Positions 1 to 12,140 of a stretch of 64,000 nt of DNA are shown piece after piece. The notes beneath the pieces were generated by a model. That model was not told where the DNA came from and searched no databases. It saw only the letters and a list, made by a program, of their open reading frames with translations. The position numbers and the translations under genes are program-made. This stretch comes from Liolophura sinensis (taxonomy: Eukaryota; Mollusca; Polyplacophora; Chitonida; Chitonidae). The stretch covers positions 12,784,017-12,848,016 of the forward strand of contig NC_088307.1 of NCBI RefSeq assembly GCF_032854445.1. Direction: 5' to 3'. Position 1 is the stretch's first letter. Every line of letters begins with the position of its first letter.

Positions 1-373
1 ATGCTCAACTGTGTAATAATACTTGGGCAATATATACAATTTTGCATTTTATAATTATATATAATCATATATAATCATATAATTATCTGAATTATGTATG
101 CAATGAATCCTTTAAACAATAAAGTGAAATATGGAAATCCTCAAATTAATTTTATTTAGCAGAATTGTTCATGTGCACAATTAAGGCTATACTGTTCAAA
201 ACGACAAAAATAAATGCCCATTTCTTTTCTACCGTTGGCCAATTCAGAATATGTAATGTATGTGTTTTCATATTAGCAAGTATACATAAATTCAAAACAG
301 TGATTTCAATCATATAGCTATATACTGTTACTATATACTGTTACTGTCATTCTTATGAGAGACACACACGGGT
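1..373. repeat. 373-bp direct duplication, copy 1
   Basis: This block matches 9438-9810 at a constant offset of 9437 bases with only a couple of visible mismatches (for example near 103 and 252). The match stops abruptly at 373, where a 40-bp tandem array begins here and unrelated sequence begins at 9811. At the second copy the block sits directly upstream (minus-strand sense) of the exon 2 relic of the NMRAL1-like pseudogene. The start of the block resembles intron 1 of the intact gene near 16930. The duplication therefore probably extends left past the window edge. Confidence 0.95.
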
Positions 374-374
374 G

Positions 375-690
375 TAGCTCATCTAATGTGTGGATCTGAA
401 ACCTTTTCCTGTGGTAACCCATATCCTGTGTGGTTATGAAAACTTTAAGCTCGGTAGCTCATATCTTAAGTGGCTATGAAACCTTTTCTCTTGCTAGCTC
501 ATATCCTGTGTGGCTACAAAACCTTAATGTTTGGTAGCTCATATCTTGGGTGGCTATAAAACCTTCACGCTGGGTATCTCATATCTTATGTGGCTATGAA
601 ACATTTACGCTTGATAGCTCATGTCTTGTGTTGCATTGAAACATTTATGCTTGGTAGCGCATATCTTGCGTCGTCCTAGATCTGAACGTC
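375..690. repeat. 40-bp minisatellite
   Basis: A tandem array of about eight units, each opening with a TAGCTCAT-like core. The cores recur at 375, 415, 455, 495, 535, 575, 615 and 655, so the period is exactly 40 bp. Degenerate echoes continue to about 990. It begins at the breakpoint of the 373-bp duplication. The small open frame at 621-815 reads through its end and is not considered a gene. Confidence 0.9.
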
Positions 691-2429
691 GAGAGAGACA
701 TTGGCATACCAGCCTCAATCATAATGCACGTTCTGGAACAATAATCACAAGACCATTTCCCAAAACAACACCGAACACTACCAAAGAACTAAGAGAATTC
801 AACAGTTTCCACTGATGACGGACATACGCAAGGAATCCTCTAGGCAAATGAATTTATCCAAATCTTAGTGTGGCATAATGGGAGTTTATTAAAAGGCTTA
901 TGACTTGGTATGTCTCATGCTTTGAAACCCTTTTCGATAGCTTTACTACCGTGATGTTCTTGAAACCCACATGACTTCGAAACCTTATAACAAACTTGTT
1001 CATATCTGATTTTCTTTGGCAGACTCACTTGTTCTTGATATTTGTGAAGCAAACAGTTTCTTAGCTTTTTCCAAGTGGTTTCCTAGTTTTTGTGAAACGA
1101 AACAAATAAAAGGGTTTAAAGGCTGCACTGTCATCTAGTTTCATCGGCAACTAAAACCCACAACTGTAATTCACCTGTGGCGACCCCCTCCCATGTTTAC
1201 ATTATTGATACTTGCATATGACAGGAGAGTTTAAGTGACTCTTTCAAACTACAGGCCAGTGCCTCGCGGCAAGGAACAGTGATTCGTTTGTGGACATTCG
1301 AGTAGATTGTTATGGACGGTAAGTGCCAGTTTGGCATGTACAAGAGATAGCCACAGGCCCTAAGCACACACATTACAAAGCGCATTTGACAGCACCCGGC
1401 TTGAATTGGCCGAACAATGACAAAACTATAATAGCAGAGCTCCTTTGTTTTCAAAAGCTGAGAGCTGAAATCGAATATATTGTCAGTCAGCTTGGTACAA
1501 ATGTGCTGGATTTTGCGGGCCACACTTTTAGACCTTCGTCCACGACTAAATTAATTGCATTTGCTGGTCTTATTTTCGGATTTCAGCCATTGTTTATTTA
1601 TACCAATACCTGCATGCTAAGCTAAAGGCGCATAAGCATACAGAGAGAAGCAGGCAACAGTTTACGAAGCTTAAAAATACACATAAACTCTGAAATAAAG
1701 ATTATGGTTTTCATGGGAAAGAGGAAAAGATATGCCAACAAACTTTTCATTTTGACGTATATTTTATACGTCTTAGGATATCTCTATGGATATTTTCCAT
1801 CAAAGGTAGGACATTTTTGAAAATAACGTAATCAATGAACTTACTGGGAAGGCGTGGCCAACCTAATAATTAAATATATGTGTTTATCGGCAAGTCTATA
1901 TGTTTTTTTGAGCGTGCATTTACAAAGGACACAAAAATAAATATTTGTTCAAGTTAAAAAAATATGAAAGCCAAAACTGAGCGGTCATGTGTTCAAATCA
2001 TGTGAATTATTACAATATATAAAATTGCAGATGTCATCGTTTAGGTTTCACAATAATGTCTGTTGTAATCATCATCATAATAAATGTTTAGGGCAAAAGA
2101 GAAAAGAAAACAGCTATCCACCAAAACCACAATTGAGAGGTTATGTCTTCCATTGACGAGAATTGTTACAATAAACAAAACTACATGGCATCAGAAAAAA
2201 TCTATGTTTACACAGATGTCATTGTTTACGTGAATCAGTATAGTGCAGCAAAAGAGAAAGAAAAACAGCTTTCCTGGAATGAATATATAGGGGTTTAGTG
2301 GATACTGGTGTACGGAGATACCAGAGGTCACATGAATCAGAGATCTTATATATTTGATGCTGATGTTTAAAAAAAAAATTAAACAAAGCTAAAATGAAAG
2401 CTAAGATATTTAGTTAATAGACAATTTCT
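691..2429. other. no gene seen
   Basis: AT-rich intergenic sequence. The overlapping short frames at 1197-1523 (minus) and 1323-1625 (plus) mirror each other, have no recognisable motif and no supporting splice or poly(A) context, so they are left uncalled. Confidence 0.6.
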
Positions 2430-2600
2430 GTGCCAAGGAATATAAGTATATTACAGCCTGGAGAGTCAAACCAGAACGATGGCGTAAGTACAATTAGGTA
2501 AAACGAAAATGCAATGATATTAATTGCATTCCATTAAACGTCACCGGTCTAGAATTACTCAAAAACTCTGTTGTCACACCTTTAATAAAGAGTAACATGG
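2430..2600 (+). repeat. dispersed repeat (AAGCAGAATTAGG family)
   Basis: This segment shares an A-rich start, a TTAATTGCATT block, and an ACGTCACCGGTCTAGAATTACTC-like block with segments near 40840-40985 (reverse), 41790-41900, 43697-43803 and 53745-53830. I cannot define the ends, so the element class (possibly a foldback MITE) is open. Confidence 0.5.
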
Positions 2601-2805
2601 AAGCAAGGCATCAGTAGTTTAGGCTTGATGGGTACATAGATCACCAGCAGAATCCTGGTTTATACAGACATAAATTGCAAATGACTACAGCATGGAGAAC
2701 AAAACCAGAGCAGCCATGATAGTGAAAAATCACGTCACGCGTCACCCGTTTTACCTACACGTATCTTCTAGGGAATAACGTTAGTTACTTACTAAATAGC
2801 TGTTT

Positions 2806-2975
2806 GAAGCCGTACTCAGTCATACTTCACTTATGCTACCGTGACCAGAAACCGGGGGAAACTCGCGACAATCACCAGTTTGCTGGAAGACGTTCTCAGG
2901 TAATACTGGACAGGATGCTAGCACGAGCTGAACCTAAACTCAGAGCTCCTGGGCCACTGTTCACGCCAACCACTA
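2806..2975 (-). mobile_element. S1 SINE, diverged fragment
   Basis: Reading on the minus strand, the core and 3' part of the S1 tRNA-headed SINE can be aligned to the full copy at 28323-28588, but with many substitutions and small gaps. The tail is missing. Confidence 0.6.
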
Positions 2976-3657
2976 GGTCACAGAGCACCCCGCCAGCCTG
3001 CCTATTTTGGTGGTAGGCAAGTTCTCTTCATCAAACCTGAGATGGCGCAAACGATCCAATGTGCTCCGTCGCTAGTTTATTGTAACCGAGACCCTGAAAA
3101 AAATGCTCTGCCCAAGGCCGGGGTTGAACTTACACTTCCAGTTCCACGAGGATAAAATCGTCCAATAGTTGCCTGTGATTGTGGGAAGGATGGGAAATTC
3201 CCCAATGCTGATTTTATTTTCCCACATTTATACAAAGTTCATCTGTGTCCAGTTCAGCTGGACCCGATGTTGTTTTCAATGTACTTTACAAATGCGTTAT
3301 GCTAATGTTAACAATCGCAATGATGTTGTAAAACTGACAGTAATTTACGACTTGAAGTTTGAAGTCCTGCTATGGGCTTAGTTCCTTAAAAATGATGATC
3401 CCGATGACCTAGGAAAACACTTTTGTTAATTATATTAAAACTAAAACCTATAAATTCATTTTCATAGCGTCACAAAAGATCATAAATAGATCCTTGCGCT
3501 ATTGTTCTCTGAAATCACGTAATCTTTAGAAAACGTTGAAGTCACCATACTCAGTGGTACTATAACAAAAGATCTTTGTTTCTAAAATTTAACTTATACA
3601 TCTGGAATAAAATGTAAAAGTTTTGGTTTGAGTCTGGAATAGAACCCTGATCACTAG
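2976..3657. other. no gene seen
   Basis: Intergenic. A short stretch near 3110-3150 looks like a degraded tRNA-type B box of a SINE head, but nothing firm can be called. Confidence 0.5.
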
Positions 3658-4239
3658 CTAGTAGCTTTGTTCGCCACATTGTTGACCTTTGTTGTTTTCG
3701 AGTAACGATTGTTTAAAAATTGCGCATTTTCGGATTAAGTTGTCGACAAAGTTCAATACCCAGGTGAGGATTACCCGCTGATAGAAATCAATAATACTGA
3801 TCAGTTTGCCTGCTCCTTGAAAATCCAGAGCTCGAAATTGCTCCACAATCATCTGGGGAGAGAAGCAATATTATATAAAATGCGACATTTATTGATTTTG
3901 TTCATTAATATAAACATATACAACTGAATCTCCTCAACAGCGATGTCCCTAAACACTTTTTCCTGTACTGATGCAATCTAATGCAGAGCTTACTTATGCG
4001 CATGCTCTGCTGTTCCACATACTGTACTTAAAGCAAATATGAATTTATGCGTCGAAACATACATTTTCAAAAACCAGCCGTCAGCCAAAATGAACGTTCC
4101 AGATCAACAATCCCAAGGCCAATTCCAACAACGAAGTTTAACATAAATCACCAAACAACTAAGAAGGAAATTCAGACTAGAAGCAGTCAACGGATTTCAA
4201 TGATGTTTGGCAGATGCAAGGAATGTTCTAGAATGATTA

Positions 4240-4418
4240 TGACGTTGCTGTGAGTTCAAGTCCAGTTTATGCTGGCTTTCTCTCCGGCCGTACGTGGGAA
4301 GGTCTTGCAGCAAGCAACCTACGGATGGTCGTGGACTCAGCCCGGTTTCCTCCCACCATAAAGATGGCCGCCGTCGTCGCATAAGTGAAGTATCCTTGAG
4401 TTAGGCGTATTACAACAA

Positions 4419-4449
<31 letters not shown>

Positions 4450-4453
4450 ATAT
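4240..4453 (+). mobile_element. S1 SINE, 5'-truncated
   Basis: Starts at the tRNA-like B box (GTGAGTTCAAGTCC), continues through the conserved core, and ends in about twelve AAAT units at 4417-4453. The tRNA-like 5' half is missing. It lies beside the exon 5 relic of the NMRAL1-like pseudogene. Confidence 0.85.
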
Positions 4454-4782
4454 ACTTTCGCAATTTATATACTTTGTTCTGCGGTGATTTTCGTTGCACG
4501 TTGTTTTAAAGAATTGAACATGCTATTATTTAAATGGAACGTCCATAATGGACGTATAGGACTGTCTGTTTCAACGCGTAGATTTTTCTATTTTTAAATA
4601 TGTCCTCTTTCCGCAAAAATGATGAAACATGTCAAAGAACAGCCCCGATCCAACGACCCATAACCAAAGCGATTGGATAATATTCATTTGAATCAGCAGG
4701 TTTGTCAGACCTCTTATCTTCGCCCATAACATTATTGCCATCGCACGAGTGAAACAGCCTGGTGTTAAACATCATACAAATA

Positions 4783-5985
4783 AATAGATAGACATTGACA
4801 TCATTAGATCAAGGCAACACCAATACATAAAAGCAATGCTCATACAAAGGCGACACCTCCGCATACTGAACGTGAAAGCCATGCTCCTATACAAGGGCAA
4901 CAACTCTATATGAAGGCAACCCCTCAACTTGACGGGGACATCTCCGCACGAAGGCAATACCTCAACCTGACGGGCATGTCTCCGCATGAAGGCAACAACT
5001 CAACTTGACGGGGACGTCTCCGCACGAAGGCAATACCTCAACTTGACGGGGACGTCTCCGCATGAAGACAACATCTCAACTTGACGGGGACATCTCCGCA
5101 CGAAGGCAATACCTCAACTTGACGGGGACATCTCCGCACGAAGGCAATACCTCAACTTGACGGGGACATCGCCGCATGAAGGCAACAACTCAACCTGACG
5201 GGCACGTCTCCGCATGAAGGCAATACCTCAACTTGACGGGGATATCTCCGCACGAAGGCAATACCTCAACTTGATGGGGACATCTCCGCATGAAGGCAAC
5301 AACTCAACCTGACGGGCACGTCTCCGCATGAAGGCAACATCTCAACTTGATGGGCACATCTCCGCATGAAGGCAACACCTCAACTTGACGGGGACGTCTC
5401 CGCATGAAGGCAACATCTCAACTTGACGGGGATATCTCCGCACGAAGGCAATACCTCAACTTGATGGGGACATCTCCGCATGAAGGCAACACCTCAACTT
5501 GAGGGGGACATCTCCGCATGAAGGCAACATCTCAACTTGATGGGCACATCTCCGCATGAAGGCAACACCTCAACTTGACGGGCACATCTCCGCATGAAGG
5601 CAACACCTCAACTTGACGGGCACATCTCCGCTTGAAGGCAACACCTCAACTTGACGGGCACATCTCCGCATGAAGGCAACATCTCAACTTGATGGGCACA
5701 TCTCCGCATGAAGGCAACACCTCAACTTGACGGGGACATCTCCGCATGAAGGCAACACTTCAACATGATATACATGAAGGCAACATCTTTACATGCAGGT
5801 GATACATCTACATGAAGGTGACACCGCTACATAAAGGTGACAATACAACATGAACCCGCCGTCTCTACATTGAATGCGTCATCTCTACCTAAAGGCTTCA
5901 CCTGTACATAAAGGTAACCAATGTACATGAAGGCGTCATCTCTACATAAAGGCGTCATCTCTACATAACCCCGTCACGTTTATGT
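4783..5985. repeat. 38-bp minisatellite
   Basis: The most regular part (about 4915-5765) has roughly 22 units of 38 bp, each carrying CTCAACTTGACGGG and TCTCCGCATGAAGGCAAC. Flanks decay into looser 30-40 bp units such as ACATGAAGGCAAC. The open frame at 4772-4987 on the minus strand is a by-product of this array. It occupies the interval of the pseudogene where exon 4 would be expected. Confidence 0.93.
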
Positions 5986-7229
5986 TGGTCAGCAAACTTG
6001 ATAAGTGAAAACACTCGGTACTAGGTTGGAACCCACAACGCCGTCTGTCAAAGGTTACCAGTCACTGGGCGGAAACCATTAAAAGAAAACACAGCAAATA
6101 CTAAATTCTGAGTTTTTTAGGAATACGTGTGGAAACGGACTCAAACGGTCACGCCGAGTTTTATGACGTGCTTGTTAATTCTATCTGTGCCCTATGTAGA
6201 TATCGTTAAAAGGCAAAGCTGGGTTCGTGTGACGTCCGGAATCCGAGCTACGGCGTCGGGTTATAGAAATAACTCGAGATTGATTGGCTAAAGCTTATAA
6301 CTTGGTCAGTATGAGCGATATTGCTTATTTAAACGACGATATCTCCGTTATGTAACATCACAAAAATAAAACATGATCTTTTTAAAACTCTCAGTGTGAA
6401 CCTTCATCCATGGATTTCCATTTTTTCTGGCGTTGTCTTTTCTTTAAACCTGAATGTTTGAACTTATAGGTGGACAAAACATAAAAATTCAGTAAAGTTC
6501 CGATGAAAGAGAGCAAAAATTTTTAATTTTTCGTTAAAGACAAAAAACACTTGAAATAATATTTTTGTACCAGAATATCGTCTGGTCAGTCAACAAACGT
6601 GTTCAGCCAACAAACGTGTTCAGCCAACAAACGTGTTCAGCCTTTACTTCGACGGTATTTATATATATTTTAAATATATTCATCAATATTATCACAATGG
6701 AGATCAAATGGCTGTGTTTTGGATATAAACAACAAATCTGCATGCAATTAAATGTATTACACAAGAATCGCATCCTTATTTAGATCATTATAATGCAAAG
6801 ATGATAAATATCAAGAGGTATTTTGGTATACATACCATACAAATATATTTTCACATACCCTTTTCTCCTGAAAGAAAAACTCGAACAAAAATATTAAAGA
6901 CCATATCTGCAAATAAGTTTTCACGCTCTTTCATCTGATTTTCGTATCATTTTTATTTCTTCTTCTCCTTTAAAACACGGTAGCAAATCGATTTAGTCAT
7001 ATCTCCGACTGTGGGTAGTGGTATTCAGAGCTTGCCCCACACGTTAACTTTATGAAGGTGAACATTTAAGGGACACACATGTATGTAGGACAGATAAGTG
7101 CTGGTGATCATTTTTAAAGTCTGCTGCATGTGATACCTGTGAGTACTTAGTCTTCTCTGTTGGAGGACTAAGCATCCCCGAGGGCTGGGCTCTTTGCATT
7201 GTTTCAATGTTTCGGTGTGCTAAATATGA
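5986..7229. other. pseudogene intron, no gene seen
   Basis: Mostly AT-rich filler between the 38-bp array and the exon 3 relic. It holds an 18-bp unit (CAACAAACGTGTTCAGC) repeated three times at 6591-6642. Near 7140-7200 it holds a segment similar to 40800-40860 and 41350-41400 (a GAGGACT/CCGAGGCTTGG-type dispersed repeat). Confidence 0.6.
6591..6642. repeat. 18-bp triplicate repeat
   Basis: Three near-perfect tandem copies of an 18-bp unit beginning CAACAAACGTGTTCAG. Confidence 0.9.
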
Positions 7230-7970
7230 TGACAGCTCTAGATACTCTTCTACAGCTGCTGCGTTTTAGTCCAAATGAGCACACGGTGAGCTCAGGATCT
7301 GTTTGACGCATTCCAACCCAACTGTACACGAAATGTTTGACTCCAGCTTCTTTATTTGCATCAACGGCATCTTTACCCTTATCACAGAAATGAAAACAAA
7401 TAATTTTAAACCTTAGGTGATAGTCAAACAAACAAAAAGAGCTGTGCTTACCAAAGTCCTTAAATTATGCGGCTCTTCATGCAACGGTAAACGTACCATA
7501 ATCCACTCTCACACTCTCCACTCTCCCACCCCACTATGCCCGTCTCTCTGTCGTGAATACTTCTATAAAGCGCCTTTGTTTTAAGCTCAGTACCTTCGAC
7601 AACATATTTATAACAACCCAGATACCACACCCCAACACTTTCTACGGTATGTCCCAGTAAATGATTTTGTGAAGCCTCATTGAATTTGACTCAGCAGCTT
7701 TGAAGAGACGGCTTTGAGAAGCAAGGTGAAAAAAAGTAAAAGTCAGTTAACTCTGACTAAAGAGAGTAAGTCAAAGTTCATCTCTGCGGAACACATCTTG
7801 TTACTTTCTGGAGGATAGCTACCAGTGAATCAAAGTTTCAAGCCGTCTCAGTAGTTTTGGGCAATATAGTACTGTCAGGTCGAATGTGAATTCTCACTAC
7901 AAGACAGTAGGCCAAAGATCAGTAAAATAGAGTCTGACAAAATCTGTGCGCCGGTCATTTTTTTTTCCAG

Positions 7971-8224
7971 TGGCCTCCGCGGCCGAGGTGTTTAGCGTGC
8001 CAGCACAGGGCAATGACCCAGGAGCCTCTCACCAATGCAGTTGCTATGAGTTCAAGTCCAGCTCATGCTCGCTTCCTCTCCGGTCGGATGTGGGAAGGAC
8101 TGCCGAACACTTGCAGATGGTCATGGGTTTCCCCCAAGCTCTGTCCGGTTTCCTCCCACTGGTCGCCATCATATAAGTGAAATATTCTTGAGTACGGCGC
8201 AACACACCAAGCAAATAAATAAAT
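7971..8224 (+). mobile_element. S1 SINE, full length
   Basis: tRNA-like head with degraded A box, B box GAGTTCAAGTCC, conserved core, the TATTCTTGAGTACGGCG block and a short AAAT tail. It is inserted in the pseudogene intron between the exon 3 and exon 2 relics. Short frames on both strands here (7946-8176, 8063-8305) are SINE artefacts. Confidence 0.88.
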
Positions 8225-8669
8225 TTCTTTAAACATGGGCATTCTATCTTTTAACATTGTCCATTTACCTAACAAGGGACCTGAGTGCAAGACGTCAAGA
8301 AACACTACGCCGGATTTCGCAGCTTTAGCGAAATTGCACTAGTTACCTCCGAGTTTATTTCTCTATATGCCGCTCAGCTATTTTATGGAAAAAACTACAC
8401 ACGGAATAGGGGCAATGGCTGAACAATACCCACCTACACTCAAACCGGCTCTAAGGTTTGTCAAAACACTGCATTGTTAGCGCTCGGCCTAGGGTTAAGC
8501 ACCCACTCATCCATCCGTCTGGAAATTGAAGTTGGATCCAGAAAAGTTTTTAAACGATTCTCCGCCGTTAGAGAGCGGATATATAACTACGATATTGTCG
8601 AGTCGTAGTATAGGAATTTGGTCATTTGATTTAGATTTGCGTTATACATGAGAGTTCAACCAGCGTCAA

Positions 8670-9160
8670 TGGTCATTACTGCAAAACCTATTATGTAAGG
8701 TTGTTTTGTCAAGCGCATTCACTCTGAATTTCTTAAGTTTTACAACGAGTATAATTCTCTTGTAAGTAAGTATGGTCAGGGCGTTTAGAACCTCTGGCAC
8801 TCAGCTGTATGACTGTGTCTCATTCCGCCGAAAGGGGGACAAGGCTACGTATATTCGCTGTGTTCAATTAGATCACCATGTTGAATACAGGAACAGTTGA
8901 AATCAAAGCGCAGCTGAGACTCATATTTTGATTAACGAAAACTTATATACTAGCGGATTCGGATACGTGTTTCATACATACGCCTGGAACGTTCCCAGCA
9001 TCTTTCCAGTATCAGTGAAAACCGTATATGGCTTCCCTTCGGATGCATCCCTCTTAATGTGTTCGTACTTTTATGCTTCCGTAATTATTTGGTGGTTTTG
9101 TGTTCATTTAGCGAATTAGCCTTGTAATTATTGACCTGGAACTTGGCTGCAGTTGGTACA
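8670..9160 (+). mobile_element. Penelope-like element fragment (RT C-terminal part)
   Basis: A short frame reading CFVKRIHSEFLKFYNEY then NSLVSKYG matches the C-terminal part of Penelope-like reverse transcriptases (normally a K-x-L-x-x-KFY-x(5)-L-x-x-YG pattern). It also aligns with 38245-38340, the more complete fragment in this window. Similarity continues past the stop to about 9160 (TTATTGACCTGGAAC). The family assignment is from memory of these proteins. Confidence 0.65.
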
Positions 9161-9437
9161 GATACGCATATATTCTAGTTTTTCTCTGGTTTTTAGGTTA
9201 TTTAATTTCCAACTTTGGCAGCAGTGAAAAATGCATACGCTTTTAAGTTAGATCATCCGTCACCAATCAGTAAATCAAAAATTTACATTTCTTCAAGTAG
9301 TTTGTGACCAGAAAACCGCCATCAGCTCAGCCTAAATCTTCTTTTACACTACCTGGCTCATCAACATTGGCGTAAACCAGCTCCTGATAAAACAGGGAAA
9401 GACAAAGAAAAGCTTTTTTTTTCATTTTATACAAAAA

Positions 9438-9810
9438 ATGCTCAACTGTGTAATAATACTTGGGCAATATATACAATTTTGCATTTTATAATTATATATA
9501 ATCATATATAATCATATAATTATCTGAACTATGTATGCAATGAATCCTTTAAACAATAAAGTGAAATATGGAAATCCTCAAATTAATTTTATTTAGCAGA
9601 ATTGTTCATGTGCACAATTAAGGCTATACTGTTCAAAACGACAAAAATAAATGCCCATTTCTTTTCTACCGTTGGCCAATTCAGAATAAGTAATGTATGT
9701 GTTTTCATATTAGCAAGTATACATAAATTCAAAACAGTGATTTCAATCATATAGCTATATACTGTTACTATATACTGTTACTGTCATTCTTATGAGAGAC
9801 ACACACGGGT
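9438..9810. repeat. 373-bp direct duplication, copy 2
   Basis: Nearly identical to 1-373. It lies about 55 bases upstream (minus-strand sense) of the exon 2 relic of the NMRAL1-like pseudogene. It begins with an ATGCTCAACT stretch that resembles intron 1 of the intact gene at about 16930, so it is old intron 1 sequence. Confidence 0.95.
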
Positions 9811-9898
9811 TAATTTATTTCTACCAGCAATGCTTGTTTATAAAATATATCCAAAATTAATAAACCTGAAATATAAGTAAACATCTTTACTTAAAATG
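9811..9898. repeat. 85-bp direct repeat, copy 1
   Basis: A block beginning TTTCTACCAGCAATGCTTG recurs at about 10731-10816 with a handful of substitutions. Another short pair (GAGTACTTT after TCGAACCATT) is seen at about 10590 and 10700, so this interval has been locally duplicated. Confidence 0.85.
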
Positions 9899-9994
9899 GG
9901 ATTGGTGTATCAAATTGAAGTCAGAGCTGGAACAACGGTGCGATAGCTGCCAAATTGTCTCACGTTACCGGTGAAAATCAAGCCAGTGTAGTGA

Positions 9995-10265
9995 CCGCTT
10001 AGGTGGCCTAATGGTTAGAGCGTCCGAAACAAAGTTTGGGAGATCTTGGATGAAACCCGGATTGATCATACCAAAGGATCTAACAACGGTACTTGTTGCT
10101 GCCTCGATTGGCGATCAAGGAAAGAGGACTGATTTTCCCTGATATCGGTATAATTTGACTAGTGGGTGTCATGTCTGTTGTCTTTGGGATGATACTTCAG
10201 TTGCGGCAACATTTTGGCGTCATGGACTCGCCCTGCCACAAAAAGACACGACACATGTACTGTAA
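9995..10265 (+). mobile_element. S3 SINE-like element
   Basis: Begins with a tRNA-like head (GGCCTAATGGTTAGAGCGTC) and continues into a body shared with 19300-19622, including GTACTTGTTGCTGCCTCG and GATGATACTTCAGT blocks. The 3' tail seen in the other copy is missing here. I infer a tRNA-derived SINE distinct from S1. Confidence 0.7.
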
Positions 10266-11457
10266 GTACTTATTATTCGCTGGAATTTATTTTCGCGGAT
10301 TTTCTCCAAAAATATGTTCGCGGGAATCCATTTTCGCTTTTTTAAGAGAATACTGAAAAAGATCTTAAAATCTTAAAATTTTCCAACATATAATATGGCC
10401 GAAATTATTCAAGCACGTCAAACAGGTATCATCATGGGTAGCTTTAATCCTCATTTGTTTCCTGCGGTGTGGCTAATCCTCGTGATCTTGATCAGAGATT
10501 AAACCAATGGGGGATGGATTATCATTACGTAAGAAGATTACTTTCGCACTTACCGTCAGCAGTACTCAAACATGTATCACTCCCTTTCGAACCATTAATG
10601 AGTACTTTTAAACACCTGGCACAGTGATCTGTCTCTTTTGAGCAGTTCAACACAAAACATATTGGCGCCCGTCAGTCATTCTTCATCAAGCAAAACGGTA
10701 AGTTTTCGAACCATTGATGAGTACTTTGGCAATATATTTCTACCAGCAATGCTTGTTTATGAAATATATCCAAAATTAATAAACCCGAAATAAAAGTCAA
10801 TATGTTTACTTAAGGTAGGGTACGGTTTAAGGTACTGTTTGCTAGATACGGTAAGTTTTGCATTTTTTTCGGTTTTAATCGTCCCCTGGAGCAGGTCAGA
10901 AACCGCAAACATTGCCGTAGCTGTCAAACGGCTATTGTGTTGTTGTACAACACTTCACAGTTTGTTACAATCTCGCTCACTGGACCACAGGAGGGACACA
11001 GCCTATGGGGCAGCGTGTATCAGAGCAACATTTATTAGAATCTAGCACGTGCTGGTATCTACTTTTCTTTCACTTTACCGGCATACTGAACACGAATCAA
11101 ACTAAAGACGAATGAATTCCCACATTGTTTTATACCCACCAAGCCTTCGCACCAGAGTTTGTATATATTTAAACCATAGTTTCCCTTCCCTTAAAAAGTT
11201 TTACTGGCCCATTGGAGTTTTACTTCATTAAGAATGAAGATTTCACTTCATTATTACTACTATTTGTAGTATATGATTCAATATTGGGTATTTTTCGCTG
11301 GAATTATTTTTCGCCGTTAATTATTGATCGCGAAATCCGTAAAAAATTAGTTCCACGCGAAAATTAAGTATTTCACTTATTAACACCTAATGACTCCTCG
11401 TCGTCATACATGTATGTTGGTTCAATCTCAGAGTAACACAGATTCCATTGCTCTTGC
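10266..11457. other. intergenic, minor repeats
   Basis: No gene recognised. The second copy of the 85-bp repeat lies at 10731-10816. Segments at about 10275-10345 and 11287-11375 both carry TTCGCTGGAATT and TTTTCGCG-type blocks, and the second ends in a reverse-complement-like CGCGAAAATTAAG. This suggests remnants of a small inverted-repeat element. Confidence 0.5.
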
Positions 11458-11610
11458 GGGGCCTGAATGGCCGAGCTGGCTAGCGTGCCAGCCACGGCGC
11501 AATGACGCAGGAGCTTTCACCAATACGGTCGCTGTGACTTCAAGTCCAGCTCATTGTGGCTTCCTCTTCGGCCGTACATGGAAAATCTACCAACAACCCG
11601 TGGACGCTCA
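11458..11610 (+). mobile_element. S1 SINE, 3'-truncated
   Basis: Has the tRNA-like head (GGGGCCTGAATGGCCGAG), the B box and the first part of the core, then diverges before the tail. Confidence 0.8.
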
Positions 11611-11811
11611 AATGTGAAAATTGAGACCACAATTGATGGTGGAGTGCCCGGGGTAAACTACCTACCTCCCCCTAGTACCTAGCAAACCTCACGTTTCAAA
11701 TTCAAGAATTAAACATCGAGAAATAGTTTCGAACCATTGGTTTTCGTATCATAGTAGCAACGAGCGAGTCTGAAACAATTGAGCTACATCCCACATGGAA
11801 TAAACTATATA

Positions 11812-11935
11812 TTAATTTATTTATTTACGCCCTACTCATAAATATTTCACTTATACGACGGCGACCACCATTATGGCGGGAGGAAACCAGACAGAGCGCG
11901 GACGAAACCAGACAGAGCCGGGAGAAAACCAACAA
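11812..11935 (-). mobile_element. S1 SINE, tail and core fragment
   Basis: On the minus strand it contains the core end, the ATAAGTGAAATATT-like block and the AAAT tail. An internal segment containing ACCAGACAGAGC is duplicated. Confidence 0.75.
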
Positions 11936-12134
11936 GGAAACGCACATTCTCACGTTCTTCAGTAAAATAAAAATAAATACGGTAAAACCATCTGATTGGG
12001 CAAAAAGTCTTTTTTATTACCTAAACTAAGTCATACAAAAACTAGGGGTCAACATTATTTTCGAAACGGATAACAGTTTGATTAATTTGATTAATTTATG
12101 TCCCCAGGAAGTCTGAATTAGTTTAATTAATTAA

Positions 12135-12140
12135 TTTATT
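12135..12140 (-). terminator. candidate poly(A) signal of NMRAL1-like gene
   Basis: AATAAA on the minus strand about 160 nt downstream of the stop codon at 12299-12301. The surrounding sequence is very AT-rich, so this could be chance. Confidence 0.4.

Larger units (their letters stand above)
3658..9383 (-). pseudogene. NMRAL1-like unprocessed pseudogene
   Basis: Three exon relics lie in the same order and orientation as the intact gene at 12299-18009. Exon 2 relic: about 9294-9383. The acceptor AG is kept, there is a ~5-base deletion early, and a TGA falls where the intact gene reads lysine-glycine-alanine. Exon 3 relic: about 7230-7377. It keeps the acceptor and the first ~19 codons of homology, then frame disruption, and lacks the second half. 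Exon 5 relic: 3658-3852. The acceptor CAG is kept, but a one-base deletion after the DFYQR block shifts the frame into an early stop. Exons 1 and 4 were not found. Introns are retained, so it arose by DNA duplication, not retroposition. The introns have gained a 38-bp minisatellite, SINEs and a Penelope-like fragment. Some transcription cannot be excluded, but no intact reading frame remains. Confidence 0.88.
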
